Shown here: positions 50,294 through 64,000 of the stretch, piece by piece
Numbering within the stretch: position 1 is the stretch's first letter
Layout: the number at the start of each line of letters is the position of its first letter
Origin: Strobilurus pachycystidiatus
Lineage: Eukaryota; Basidiomycota; Agaricomycetes; Agaricales; Physalacriaceae
Length of the DNA: 64,000 nt
NCBI GenBank assembly: GCA_019915135.1
Contig: JAHLMK010000005.1
Location: forward strand, 372,001-436,000
Direction: 5' to 3'
Made by a program: the position numbers and the translations under genes
The notes under the pieces: model-generated
Databases searched by the model: none
The model's input: the letters and a program-made list of their open reading frames with translations, nothing else
What the model was told of the DNA's origin: nothing

Positions 50294-51627
50294 TTAGACG
50301 CCCATGACAGGCGCAGATACATCCCACGTCGGTACCAAGGGCACAGGCATCTCAAAATTCATGAGATCGGCGAAGTAGTCCGAGTCACCTGGGGGCGTGT
50401 AGAACGAGAAGAAGTCCAGCTCGCACGGAGGGGAGGATTCTTGGTAGCTCTGCATGTCTGGCGGAAGACTTGAGAAACATCCCCTCGACGTAGGCGCCAT
50501 TCCAGGGTACATCGGCGTCGTACTCGAAATGGGCGAAGAATACAGCGCCGCCGAAGGTTGGTCGTGGTCTACAAAGTAAAAGTCACTGGAAAGAGAAGGA
50601 AGAGTATTCACGCCAGCACATGGGTATGGATTGGGGGTTGTGGCTGGCGAGATCTGTTCCGGGTAGCACATGTTCTGTTCCACGAACGCCTCTTCAAGAG
50701 GCGGAGGGGAAGGTGAAAGCGAGCAGGAGCTTTCAGCTGGGGAATCCGCAAAGTTCTGTAAAGTCTATCAGGGTCGTGTTTGTAGAATGAAGAACAAGAC
50801 CACCGACCGTTTCTGGACTGTGATCTTCCTTGACTTGACGGAACGCACTCTCTGTTATGGGCGTGTCGAAACGGGTGATGATTTCGGGAACATGAGTCTT
50901 GTCAAACTCGCGAATGGCGTCGTCAAGTTCGGATCCCTTGAAACCTTTGACAAGGAGCTCAGCGATTTTGGCACATCGCTTGGTGTCCTTGGGTTCGACT
51001 TCCCTGACCTTCCTTCTTCGTGACCCTCCACCTCCGCCGCCACCAACGCCACCCGTTCCAGGTTTCTGATGGGCAGGACGAAAAGCATAAGCAGGAAAAC
51101 GCCTATGAACCGGGTACTTAGTTGTTTGCCGCGGGAATGTACATGAAGAACTTACCTGCGGTGCTCTTCGAGGGCGGCGCGCGCCTTGTCGTGCCAAATC
51201 TACAACATCAATGGTGAGTGAAACAGCACCCTCCTCGTTTTACTGTTGTACAAACCTGTCGCTCTGCGTCTGGCAAGCCATGCCAAGCCATCCCGATGAT
51301 CTTGGACAGAGTGCTATGGTTCGTTTCCACGTCCGTAGAGACGTGTTGCGACTTTATAAAGGACGAGCGGAACAGAATGAAGGCATTGGGAGGGCGGGGG
51401 ATGTGGTAGGGGGATTTCTTCTTTGCGTGTCTCTGTGTTGAACAACGTGAACTTGTAGACCCGGCGTCGTGATCGATCGAGGGAGTCTGCAAGTCGGATG
51501 CTGAGTTGGGAAGCGTCCAGACAAGCTCAAGAGTGCGCGAAGGAGGCATTGTACGCGCTTGAAAGCGAGTAGGAGACCGGGGGTATCGCAGGGGCTCGCA
51601 GAGATGGGAGAATGAGGCAATTTTCAT
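50294..51627 (-). CDS. HMG-box transcription factor
   Basis: DNA-binding regulator with a MATA/SOX-type HMG box. Exons 51256-51627, 51156-51199, 50808-51102 and 50294-50755 give 390 aa. The box (residues about 75-145) reads HIPRPPNAFILFRSSFIKS, NHSTLSKIIGMAWHGLPDAE, then RQIWHDKARAALEEHRRRFP across two introns; PRPPNAFILFR is typical of fungal MAT-HMG and related regulators. A polyglycine run (GVGGGGGGGS) and basic SRRRK follow, then a Pro/Ser/Tyr-rich, probably activating C-terminus. Related basidiomycete proteins include mating-type-linked and fruiting regulators, but no mating-type neighbours are present here. ATG 51627 is the first; MPPSRTLEL at 51549 is an alternative. Confidence 0.83.
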
Positions 51628-53261
51628 ATCGTTTTCCGGCGGCTCCTTCTACTTATCCTCTCCACCAGCCCTTGTTCTTATTACGTGAACCCTCTTCATG
51701 CATCCCTTGTCCCGTTCCCAGATGACCGAATCACCGACATTCATCATGCAGTCGGCCTTCCGGGACAAGCGACGCGTAAATTTTGGATGGGAACCCGGCA
51801 CAGCCGTCGAGACCTGCAAATTCGGCGCCCAACTTGATTGAGCCTTCCTGATTGGGAATCCCGTCCAATGTTTGTACTACCCACCGCCCACTTTGTACAC
51901 CTTGTCTGCACTGGCGGATCCGTGACCTTCTTCAATAGGCTAAGTATATCCTTACCAAAGCTTGTGTGAGAGGTGCACAAACTTTATCATACTCCAGTAT
52001 CCGCGCTTCATTGGATCTGCGCCATCTGGTCCAACATATGCCCGCCCCTGCACATGGTCCTATCGCGTCTGGCTCCTTCTTCTCAACATGTACGCCTCTT
52101 CCCTTCTTCCGTGCACACGCAACCAATTTTTCTGCGCATCTTAGCTCCGCGTAGCGTTGCTAGGAATCCCTGTGGCTGAATCACTCAGTTAGTGATTTTA
52201 CATCCCCCGACACAGGAAGTGCTTGTTCCAGACGGGGGTTTTCCTTGGTCCGCTGGTCTAAGCCCCAACATGTCGCCTGACCGTTCTCCACAGGTCCACA
52301 GGACGAACGTTCGATCCTGACATAGAGGCTTGGGTTCGCTTAGTCTCGTTCCCATCCGTTCTGGCTCACTTCGGCCGATCGGAATGTACGGACCGTGCCA
52401 CGTTTTTCGGATTTAAGTTTTCAGAGCAGAGGGTTCGCCAGAACGTCTGGGGCACTTCGTATAGCAAACCATGGGTCCCCTCTTTTTCAAATTCAGTCAC
52501 TCGTTACACCCGCCCGCCTCCCGCCCTCTGTACATTTCCTTGTCAAGTACTAGTCCCACATAGCCTGTATCTTTGATTTTAGTGTCCCTACTAGACAAAC
52601 ATTCAAATAACATTCACAAGACACATTTTCGCACAAACAGCAGCGTCTGTAGCTTGAAAACTCAATTTTTAATGGTCACCACTGTATACTGCTGCTGCAT
52701 GGACCATCCAGTGACACTGTCAGTTGGTATTCACAGTTTCAACTCCTTTTCATGTTGTGTACAAAATTGACCGGTAATCTCGAATGTCTGGCTCCCATTC
52801 TAAAGATCATCATTGATTTGACTGGGCGGGAGAGAGCGGTCGTGGACATATCAGGCAATGCGGACCGGCGGGTATCTTGATCAAAGCACGCCATTATGTG
52901 ACGGTGTGACGGACCCATGGTTTTCTATACGAAATGCCCCAGACGTTCTGGAGAGATTCCCTGCTCCCGTGCCTCAATGGTCAAAAACGTGGCTCGGTCC
53001 GAATCTCCGAGTATCACGAGGAGGGGGCAGGGATCTCTCCAGAACGGATGGGTACGAGACTAGGGTTCGCTCTGGGTTCGCTAACCTGTCCGATCGCAAT
53101 GCTGATGGCCCATTGACGGCGGACAGAATAATGATTGACATCTTCGTGGCGGCGCCCGAGCAATAATACTGAGTTAGACTCATGTCTCTGTTTATCTAAA
53201 CAAGCGTAGAAGTGTACCCCAAAACCCAGAAGATAGAAAGGTGCGAATACGAATGGATAAG
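51628..53261. other. 1.6-kb intergenic region holding an inverted repeat
   Basis: Upstream of the HMG gene and downstream of the GH71 gene. No protein-coding frame is convincing. The right half contains the inverted-repeat element described separately. Confidence 0.5.
52341..53063. mobile_element. imperfect inverted repeat, MITE-like relic
   Basis: Two arms, 52341-52478 and 52911-53063, match each other in inverted orientation. Shared blocks in the same order are TAGTCTCGTWCCCATCCGTT with CTGG, then CGGACCGWGCCACGTTTTT, then CCAGAACGTCTGGGGCAYTT, CGTATAG and AAACCATGGGTCC. The blocks are nearly identical; the sequence between them has drifted. The spacer is about 430 bp and has no ORF. Each arm also carries its own smaller palindrome (CCGTTCTGG and CCAGAACG). 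This fits a degenerate non-autonomous DNA transposon or two inverted copies of a short repeat. Confidence 0.6.
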
Positions 53262-55027
53262 TCATTCCATATGCAGCGTTTTTGCAGTCACGAAGGCGTT
53301 GAAGTTGTTGTTAGGCGGGTGCGTGTTGTAGTGGTATCCTGACGGGTTCCAAGAAAGTCCTGTCCCGTCAGTTCTCGAGACGAGGACGTTCAGTGAACAG
53401 TCGGTATGGGCCAGTGGTAATTTCAGTTTCGACGGCCCGGAGTCGAGACCAAAGGTTTGACTAGACGGTCCGCAAGACAAAGTAACTTGCCCAGGCTTGG
53501 TAAAATGTACGATGGCCCAAGCAGCGTCTTCGGTCTGAAAAACACCAGAGATGAGTATGTTTGTAGGGAAAGAAGAAAATGGGAAAGGAAGTGAACGAAC
53601 ATATTGAGCACGTTCTGGCTTTGGAACGGGGTCGTTTGTCTGTGCGTCAGCCGGAGATAGTCGACCCCATACGAATATCCGATCTTGGGAGATACGAGGA
53701 TAAGAGCCAGACGAGTAGGCATCGATATAGTACGCCATCAGATTGAGCCAAGCTAAACAGTGTGAGCGTTCAAACCAGAAAACAAGGCCATGGGAAGAAA
53801 AACACCTGTGTGTTCATATCCTGTCGTCCACGCTTCCGACATTGGTTGAGCCCCCTCTATAGGCCCAACATAATGCGATTCGCCGTAATCATTCCAGCTG
53901 ATGACCTGTACGATATCGACGTCGTTTCTGTTATCTACGAGGAGTTCCCAGCGCTGTGCGAAAAGCCAGTCATCTGAGCGATAAATCCAGTTCTTGTTGT
54001 ACGTGTCGGGCCCATAATGCTGTACCGCGCCAGATCAGAACGTGGTGATATGCGAATTATATGCAACGTACAGTAAAGAACCACGGCGAGACGGCCGCCA
54101 TGTAGGTGCCTCGATCAAGTCCAAGATTGGCGAGAATGGGGAGGTTGGCAAGATTGGCAATATAGTCTCTGTCAGAATCAAAGTCGATATCGCCAGCACC
54201 CATTGGCCATCCACCGTTCCACTACAGGAAGTCAGAACCAAGTAGCTCTGCACCCGCGAAGACGAACATTGAAAGCGCCATCCGTCACAGTTGGCTGCCG
54301 GAGATCGCTTGGGGCGACAAAGAACGAAGGCACAAAATGCACGTTGGGATAGAGACTCTTGATAGCAAAGTACCACGCGTCGTTGAGATTGCTCTGTCCG
54401 AACCTGCAGTTTTCGCCAGAGAAGGTCGAGACCAAGGGCTTGTTTTGATAGTTGAAGTAAGTGTCGCGCTGAGCGTAGTTCTTGAGAAGATCTTGAAGGG
54501 TAGAGGCGTGTTCGGGCTTCGAGCAAGGAAGAGAGGTCATGTCGAAGGAGAAGAATAGTCTGAACGGCTTCTTAGTTTGTCCTTCGCATTCTTGTGCAGC
54601 GGCGAAGGCGTCGTCGATACGGTCGGATTCCCAGGGGTCGGCGCCAAGGTTGAGAGCGAACGCGTCTAGTCCTTTCGATGCTGCAAGTTTGAAGTCTACA
54701 AAAGGCGTGAGAAGAGCGAGCGCGATTTCGACAAAGGGCGGGAAGAGAACCTCGGATCCAGTCCTGCTTCGAGTATGGGTACGTGTTGCCGACCACAAAA
54801 TGTCCGACAACAGGTTTCCTGCTCGTGTAGGTATCCCACGGAAAGTCGATAGTGATCTTAGCAGCCTCGGACTGCTGGCCAGGAGGTTCAGCGGGAGGTT
54901 TGTTGAGCGTCGGAGGTAGAGGACGGTTTGGATCGTCAAAGATACCAAGTAAGCCAGCTTGAGAGAGATCTGGGAGGATAAATAGCGCTCCAAAGACAAG
55001 CAGCGTCCATTGGGCGAGATAGGACAT
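53262..55027 (-). CDS. secreted GH71 alpha-1,3-glucanase (mutanase)
   Basis: Hydrolyses alpha-1,3-glucan of fungal cell walls. The signal peptide is MSYLAQWTLLVFGALFILPD followed by LSQA. Six exons (54751-55027, 54268-54695, 54072-54221, 53806-54019, 53601-53752, 53262-53534) give 497 aa. GH71 features: KPVVGHFVVGNTYPYSKQDW, KGLDAFALNLGADPWESDRI, FRLFFSFDMTSLPCSK, NWIYRSDDWLFAQRW, and IVQVISWNDYGESHYVGP. The C-terminal domain (from about residue 400) resembles the beta-sandwich of related enzymes. It likely acts in wall remodelling or mycoparasitism. The start is ATG 55027; the preceding in-frame codon is GTG. Confidence 0.92.
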
Positions 55028-55064
55028 CACGGAAAGAGAAGAAGCTGGAAAGGTTGAGAGCTAC

Positions 55065-55072
55065 TATTTATA
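55065..55072 (-). promoter_or_regulatory. TATA box of the GH71 gene
   Basis: On the minus strand the sequence reads TATAAATA, 38-45 bp upstream of the ATG at 55027. The closeness implies a very short leader or a start further downstream. Confidence 0.45.
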
Positions 55073-55351
55073 AAGCATAGGATATGTTACATTATTACCT
55101 TTTCGGGACCCCCCCACGTTCAAAATCAATTCGACCGACTGCGACAGAACAAGCAGGTCGCGCGCAGCGGCGGGGACATGATCTTTCGAACATCAGCACC
55201 CAGAGACTTGATTCATACATACTATGTGAAATCGGTCGTTCCAATTTGTGCATCTTGAAAATAAGTTACACATCCAGTATTAGGTCTAAAGTGAGAGCAA
55301 GAAGGAAATGCATTTTAATTTTTGCGTGATACTACTCTAGCGGCGATGCAT

Positions 55352-57509
<2,158 letters not shown>

Positions 57510-59394
57510 CGTCGAGAATAAAGAGAAGATGGTGTTGGTGGTCAACTATCGGCAAAAATTGGGTCGGGACAACTGGTCGGAGTTCCAAGTCTTACTCGGG
57601 TCTTGTCACGTGTAAAAGACACAGTCAAGAGTTCTGACAGTCATTCTAGATCCAAAAGAAACGTTCAAACTTCGAAGACTTAGACATAAAAGTCACTGTA
57701 AGAATGGCAGGACTGGAAGGACATGCCTCATTGCTACGCTTGAGGATGACTGTCTCCGAAAACATGACACCGTGATGTCATCCTCCTCGTCTAAGTCATG
57801 TAGTTACTAGAGGAACGAGCGGACTGATAGCATAAGGTTTTGCAAACGCCTCACTCTGTCTCGTCTCTATCCCGCAAGGGCCCGGGCCATTGTTGATTGT
57901 TCAATCACTGTGTTTGCCTTCAAATCAGGTTGACGAGGTCGGGGGCCGTCTGGTGTCTGGACAAGAGCGGCTCGGTGGGCAATTGTAATATTGATTGATG
58001 AACTTTTCCGCCCCACTCTGGATGTGTGTTACACAAAGCACTTAATAGAACGATACTAACTCCCTTGTCTGCATGAAGATGTCAGTGCGTCGTGTTCACG
58101 TCGCAGTCTTTGCTTCTGGCTTAAAGCTAGTGAGGTCCACAAGTCTGGCCGAGCGGGACAAAAAGCCCCAGAGGCAAGTGTATGGGCGAATCTGGTCCCT
58201 TTGCGGGTCATAGAGCAAGCACCTTTGCTGTATCCCTATGCGCAAGTGTAAAAAGAGAGACTACCGACAGGAGAGAGCAGCGGCACTACTGGCGCAAAGT
58301 CACAGTGATCATACTCAAGAGACAATACGACTTGGTTGATGGTGGAGGAAGAAAGAGGCGGAGCTAGTGGATGTTTGAGCGTATAGTCAAGAGAACTTGC
58401 TGCAACGGTTTGCGTGAGAGGCGAAGCAGTATGGGCGAGGATGACAGCGGAAGGGGGTAAGCAGTAGAGGGTGGATACACCACCAAAGGGTGACAGCACA
58501 TAGAAGAATGCAGTCGGGATGCGGTAATTAGTCAAACCAGGAGGTGAAGGGGACTGGAAGTGGAGAAGAAGACGAATCTTCTGGCTTTTGTTCGACGCGG
58601 CTCCAGTGGTCTAGAGAATTGGGGTGTCTCAGCAGACCAATGTGACGGAGATGCCTGTTTGAGACTCATGAAGAGAAACATGTATAGAAAGAAGCGGTGC
58701 TTGCGAAGGAGGGATCCCATGTTCTCCGAGCAATGGCGCGCCACTTTCACAAAGCTTAAGTCAAGAACCTCGGCAGTGTCGGCACGGTGCAGATGCTACC
58801 ACGTGCCTAACACGTGGTATGCAATTATGTGGCGTCGACGGTCGTATGTACCTTCTCTACAACCGTCACAACGACCGTTCTACATTCTTGACTACGCCAG
58901 ATGGTGCCGGGATTTCACATGTCATTCCCTCTCTGATTTGCGTGCTGCTTATGATACCCCACAGAGCAATGGACGGGAGCCTAACTCTAATTCATTGCAA
59001 TACCTCAACGAGCCTTAAGTTCAACACGCGTCAGTTTCTGCACTGTGAATTGGTCCTCGGAGACGAGGTCATGCGGTCTTATCCTGCGACAAGGAAACAC
59101 GCACCGAACACGTGTTGTAAGGTCCGGAGCCTTCGCTCTTTCCTCCGACGATCCTCCCCAAATCCGCACAATCTTTGCTTATACAACGTGTATATGTGAC
59201 AAAAATGTGGGCAAGCGCCTGTTGCAACACGACTGTAGCACAGCTCTAAAGCTCTCAAGCTGTTTACGCTCGAGATCGTTTTCTGTTGCCGCTTGGAACT
59301 TATCTCGATGGACTCGTACTATCTTCAAGATGGGACTGGGACCGAGTGAGGACGCTGCGTTTCTCGTCATAACCTTTCTCTAAAACCTCTTCAG
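57510..59394. other. 1.9-kb region without a clear gene
   Basis: The left part is ATP1 upstream sequence. The right part must contain the start and first exon(s) of the gene that is open from 59395, but I could not find a joint with matching phase. Candidate frames at 58819 and 59045 do not splice cleanly. Confidence 0.4.
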
Positions 59395-61732
59395 GTCTCC
59401 ACGTTATCCTCCCTACGTACCGGAAGAGCCAGAATCATCTCCGGACTCGACGACTGCCGAATTGAACCGAGATCGGGGCCATGCTTTCCCAACGCGACGA
59501 CGCCACAGGAGCACACCGCAAAATCGACCTTCTCAAGAGCATGTCGGTCCTCCGCCTCCATGGGAACCTTCGTATAGACCCCCAGATGTCACTGAGAGGC
59601 TGCGACATGAAGTTGAGATGATGGAGACCGTGCACCGAATTTCGACCGGCTACCATTGCCAGCTGTCCGAGGCCCGCTCATGCCTGGAAGCGCAAAAGAT
59701 GGAGTTATACCATGCACGACAAGAGATTCAGAGAGCGCAACAGGTTATCGTGAGTCTTGATCAGCAGCGCATTGATGCCGAAAATCAGGCAGCGAAAGAC
59801 CGAGCGAGGGCGAGGAGACTGGTTATCGAACGTTGCGTCGATGATGCGAAAGAGACGGGGTACACTCGAGGCTACCAGGAGGGTTTGCAGCTTGCTAGGT
59901 CGCTGACGCGAAGCATGACGCCTAGTCATGAAAATAACGCGAGGCCTCGGACGCCGTCAAGGGCAGGCAGGTACGCGCTCATGTCTTGGTGGGACCGTTT
60001 TTGAAAGCAACCAACTCATTCTTTCTAGGCCCAGGGCTTCAAGCGCTGCAGAGTCGGTTCTTGCTCGTCACGATCGTATGGAGGAACGTCTGAAGGTGCC
60101 CGTGATCCCAAATCCCATTGTGGCGGCGTTTCAGTAAGTTTGTCATCGCCATAACAAGGACCCGCTTATTCACCGACACAACAAGGAATACCGCAACATC
60201 TATAGATGCGCCCGTTAGGCGACCTCCGGACATGCCTTCACGGCCTGCATCGACTCCCCCGTCTATTGCCCGCGATCCAGTCTCACGCGACCCTGTCCGC
60301 CAGCAAAGCAACTATGTTCCAACCCAACGCCTGGATTATGAAAACACACCGCCTCCAACACGACCGTCCGTTCCTTACGCGACCCCCACTCCGAACTATG
60401 CAGAGAATGTCACGTCGAGACATCGGTCGAAGTCTCTTTCTTCACAATCAGCTCGAAGGCACATGCCGTCTTCCCCTGAATTCATACAGCCCATCCATAG
60501 CATCCCACCTCTTCCGCCGGTCCCACCGGTTCCGCCGTTACCTGCAAATATGAGCATCTACGGTCCGCCTGCCAGTACCAGTGGCAGAATGCACAATGCT
60601 ACTGATAAAAGCACTGTGCGCTCCCACAATACCAGGGCATCGACGCCACTGTCTCAGTACGCTATGCTTCAGTCTCCGGACCCTCCCCTGCCGCCGCCGA
60701 GAGAACCTACTCCCACTCAGCGGATAGCACAAGAGTGGCGCAGTCGAAACTCGGACAGCAGCACCCCTCCACAACTCTCTGGTAACCCACCCTTGCGCCG
60801 AGTTAACGGTGACATCGCAGCATCTATCTACTCTCCAGTAAGTCCCTCCCACTTTTCGTAGTGTCGTAGTACTATTCAATTTCGTTCCTTGAATCTATCA
60901 ATGCCATTACCCGAATTGTAACTCACTGCTTCGTTCATTCAACTAGTCTCGATCAGCATCGCCCGTTGCTTTACGTCCAGCGACTCCTTCCCAAACTATC
61001 AAACGCGAAGTTCCTCTAGCAGATCCTCCATCCGCAGCACCCAATGGCCCGAGCCGAGCCGCTCCGCGTACACTCTTCAATATCTATCGCTCAAACACCG
61101 CTACACCTACCAGTAATAGGGTAGCCTCTCCCGGTCCGGCGCCTCCTGTGATACGAACCCAGGCCCCTTCTCCGTCGCCTGTAAACCAGGCTACCCCTCC
61201 GCGACGAACAAAGTCGCCCATTGCGTGGCTTCGTCGGCGGCTCACACGATCATATTCCAGTCCTCCTCGCATAGCGATTGAGCCTCCCGTACGTTGCTTT
61301 CTCTGGACTTTATAGGCTTTTGATTGTTGACATTTCCCTCAGTCCCGATCGCCTTCAGACCCGCCAACTAATCCTGTCAATACGATATTTTTGACTCCAG
61401 AGGCAGCAGCGCATCGCCTGCCTGCAATACCCGATGACGCAGAGGACACCGATAGCGATACTATCGACGAAGGAAACGACGTATTCTCAGTTGACACTAC
61501 TTCACCTCCCTCGCTCGTGGACCCAGAAAGGTTCCCGCCCGGTTTTGTACCATATTCTCGCAATGGCTTCTTCTCACCAATACCTCAAATTCCATCCCCG
61601 CCCGTTTCTGCGAGTACCCCGATTTCACGTCCAGCCACGGCCAATGGACACAGATCAACAGTAGAATACGGTGGTTCTTCTTCATCGCCTCCTGCCTTCG
61701 ATCGGCCCATTTCCATCTTCTCCGATAGATAA
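59395..61732 (+). CDS. Pro/Ser-rich coiled-coil protein, 5' end unresolved
   Basis: Unrecognised, probably a lineage-specific Agaricomycete protein. Five exons fit in phase (59395-59970, 60029-60133, 60186-60837, 60947-61288, 61343-61732), about 688 codons; the first begins after acceptor TTCAG at phase 2, so an upstream exon is missing. An N-terminal block has basic RRRHRSTPQNRPS, then a helix of about 100 residues (EVEMMETVHRISTGYHCQL, EAQKMELYHARQEIQRAQQV, KDRARARRLVIERCVDDAKE), a coiled coil. The rest is disordered: polyproline (PPLPPVPPVPPLP), many SP/TP sites, WLRRRLTRSYSSPPR and an acidic patch (DDAEDTDSDTIDEGND). It could be a cytoskeletal or signalling scaffold; function unknown. Confidence 0.65.
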
Positions 61733-61843
61733 TCTATGCCCATGCCCTAACTCCTTATGATCCTTTAGAACCATTGCAATTTCTCCGTTACAGACGTACA
61801 ACCACTTCAGTGCCTTATGTACGAGTACTGAATATACATGATT

Positions 61844-64000
61844 TCACGTAAGTCTCTTGCAGTAGTCCGGATTACCCGTCGGGTTCTGGCGCGAGGAGTT
61901 ACTAACGCTCATCAGACAATTAGGTATAACGGAACTCACCAGCGCCCAATTGGGCATGGGTACAACCTTTCCAGACCCTCCACCGACTGCGAATGTAAAG
62001 ACGAAGACCATGACTTGAGTGCCACCGTCAAGAGCAGCCGACATGAGGAAATTGTACTTCCTGAACCAACCAGGGCGATAGCGCCGAAGATAGAACTGCG
62101 AAAAGACGGCCAGACAGAACGTGGTGAACACAGAGGTGTTGATACCGACGCTCAAGTATCCGAGCGTCCCTAGAGCTCATCTTCAACATAGCAATTCGAG
62201 TGTACAATGAACGACGTACAGCATAAGATCGGAGTCACGACGTGGTTTGCTCCAAGAGTCGGGAACTTCTTGTGGATAAGCCAGAAAGGGATTGGGACAG
62301 CAAGACCGATGAGGATCGAGAACGGTACAATTCCATAACGCCCACTAGGAGTGTACAGGTGGTTGCCGAGAGCACCCCAGGAGACGGCATCGCTGTTGAA
62401 GGACTGGACTTGCTGGCCCGACCACTAAACGCGGAATCTTTGAATACTGAGCATTACGACGCGTATCGATAAACTTACAACGTTGTTTCCTTGGACGTCC
62501 AAAAGAATCTCGCGATGAGACGATATGATTACCTTCATGATTACATAGTTCAGAAGTCCTCCCTGTCAGTGCTTCAGCTTCACGTTCGACAGAACGAACA
62601 CAAAGGGCAAAGTGCTTACAACCACAGCGCCACATGACTGAACGATGAATGTTACGCGAGGCGGTAACTTGGTATACTGGCCCATCTTCAAATCCCGAAT
62701 CAGGCCGCGAGCTTGCTGTAGGGTGTTGGAACCGTAGAGCGTGAAGTACATATTGGTCTGAGGGCTACCAGGCATCATGACAGCGCCAAGTATCTGATGT
62801 GCATTGTGAGGTGTGCGCAGTGATGAGACAAGAGGAAATAGCGCACCTGGACCAGGCTTTGGACATCGGGAACGAAGCCAGTGATCGCATATACCGTAAC
62901 GACAAAAGGCAAAAGTATCGCCGAAATTATGATAGCTGTCGAGTCGACGTGAGATGAGCAACGAGATGAGACACAATGGTGCATACCAACGATTAAACCC
63001 CACCATGGCAGGTTTGAATGGCCCGTGTAGATAGTGGCCATTGCCATAGCAAAACTCCCAAAGAATACCGCAATGTACCACCACATCGGTACTTCCGGGT
63101 AGACCTTCATTTTCGCGAAGTGAGGATCATAGTTCTCTCCCGCCTATACAACCTGATTCAGTACCGAGGGCCACACGCGAAATGAATCCATGTACCCGAT
63201 ACTGCCGGATGACTTCGAGAATGCTCTTGCCATACCAAAGGAAGACGTGCATAATCGTGGCTCCGATTGCCAGATTGTTGCCGATCTTCGTCAAAACCTG
63301 CGAGCTGGCAAACCAGGGAAGGCCCTGGGACCGATGTTCAGTCAGAACGACCAGAACGAAGGCAATGCGAAACGTACGACGACGTTTAACTTTTCTTCAT
63401 CTAGTCTGAAATTGCTATCCAGGATACTGAGTTGATCGTATAGTGTTCCATTCTCGTTGAACAGATCCTGGGAAAGCCAAGGGAAGCTCTGGCCATTCCA
63501 TGTGTTTCGAGAATATGTAGCGCAGAATGCGATGCTGAAAAGGGCTTCAGTTTGATCAAGGTAGGCGGTGAGCATGCCTACATGCATATCATTGTACCAA
63601 AATAGAGCGACAACTGGGTCGATATCGGAGTAAACCTGCGCGTAATTAGTCCGAGCCATTGTGAGTCGGAAAGCTTACAGTGCACCCATGCTTCCACCTC
63701 CAGATCCGACATAGTTCCAATCCAGGCAGAGAGCAAACATACCGAGGCCTTCGTTACCTGTACAAATCGTTAGATACAACTATGCTGTCAGTTGATTCAA
63801 TTACCTGCAGCTCCACCTGTACAGACTGTTAGTTTCAAGAACCTCGCAAGATTATTGAATTGCTCCTACCAAAAATACGTGTTACCCATGCACTATCCCG
63901 TTTTGCGAGGCAAAAGATGCTGATTCCCGTAAGCGTAGGAGCAATGTACTCCGGGAACCACTCCCAGACGAAGATGGCTGCGAATGTGTACCAAAAGAAT
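61844..64000 (-). CDS. OPT-family oligopeptide transporter (5' part beyond window)
   Basis: Proton-coupled importer of small peptides (or glutathione/metal conjugates) in the plasma membrane. Only the C-terminal two thirds are present; the start lies past base 64000. Conserved OPT blocks: FGGAAGNEGLGMFALCLDWN, GSMGALFTPISTQLSLYFG, AGENYDPHFAKMKVYPEVP, MWWYIAVFFGSFAMAMATIY, MPGSPQTNMYFTLYGSNTLQ, and WFRKYNFLMSAALDGGTQ. The C-terminus is NPTGNPDYCKRLT, reached by a last intron ending at 61886. Exon 63805-63816 is a 12-nt microexon that supplies GGAA. It is convergent with the preceding gene (111 bp apart). Confidence 0.92.

Noticed and set aside
52300..52330. tRNA-like GTTCGATCC sequence
   Set aside because: No acceptor stem, D-arm or anticodon arm at the right spacing.
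63581..63640. GC donor (T|GCATGT) in the OPT gene
   Set aside because: A GT donor four bases further on (AT|GTAGGC) gives the correct frame and conserved sequence, so no GC donor is needed.

Overview
This window looks like nuclear DNA of a filamentous basidiomycete, probably an Agaricomycete mushroom. Nearly every gene is cut by several 45-90 bp introns (GT-AG, some GC-AG). The gene set (Atg17, PalC, TBC RabGAP, cytochrome P450, GH47, GH71, OPT transporter, G1-type cyclin, F-box proteins) is typical of such fungi. I see no bacterial operons, CRISPR array, rRNA or recognisable tRNA. I built the exon models by hand from reading frames, splice sites and family conservation. For most multi-exon genes the exon lengths sum to a multiple of three, which is a good internal check.

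Layout. 0.6-6.4 kb: ribosomal protein eL43, a TBC-domain RabGAP and an unrecognised 408-aa protein. 7.3-12.4 kb, all on the minus strand: an F-box protein, a small membrane protein and homoserine O-acetyltransferase MET2. 12.8-19.1 kb: a TmpA/ferric-reductase-like membrane oxidoreductase, then PAF1 and TRM82, which diverge from an 83-bp shared promoter. 19.7-23.6 kb: a G1-type cyclin with a long pyrimidine-rich leader, then PRO2. 23.7-28.6 kb: ATG17, a NASP-like histone chaperone and PalC, the last two divergent from 139 bp. 29-36.8 kb: an F-box/LRR-like protein, PDCD5, an ANTH-domain AP180-like adaptor and a 12-exon cytochrome P450. 38-48.7 kb, all plus strand: GH47 alpha-mannosidase, glycerol kinase, an aldo/keto reductase, a METTL13/EFM-like methyltransferase and the splicing factor PRP40. 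50-57.5 kb, minus strand: an HMG-box regulator, a secreted GH71 alpha-1,3-glucanase and the mitochondrial ATP synthase alpha subunit. 59.4-64 kb: a proline/serine-rich coiled-coil protein of unknown function, convergent with an OPT oligopeptide transporter that runs off the right edge.

Most genes are housekeeping and there is no clear biosynthetic or defence cluster. MET2 (methionine) and PRO2 (proline) belong to unrelated pathways. PAF1, TRM82, PRP40 and the NASP-like protein serve gene expression. ATG17, PalC, the AP180-like adaptor and the TBC GAP serve membrane traffic, autophagy and pH signalling.

The most unusual features are structural. A roughly 720-bp imperfect inverted repeat lies at 52.34-53.06 kb and resembles a non-autonomous transposon relic. 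Several GC-AG introns occur, three of them first introns. There are microexons of 12, 18, 18 and 20 nt. The AP180-like tail carries many LxxQxTG and NPF motifs. I found no convincing new multi-gene system.
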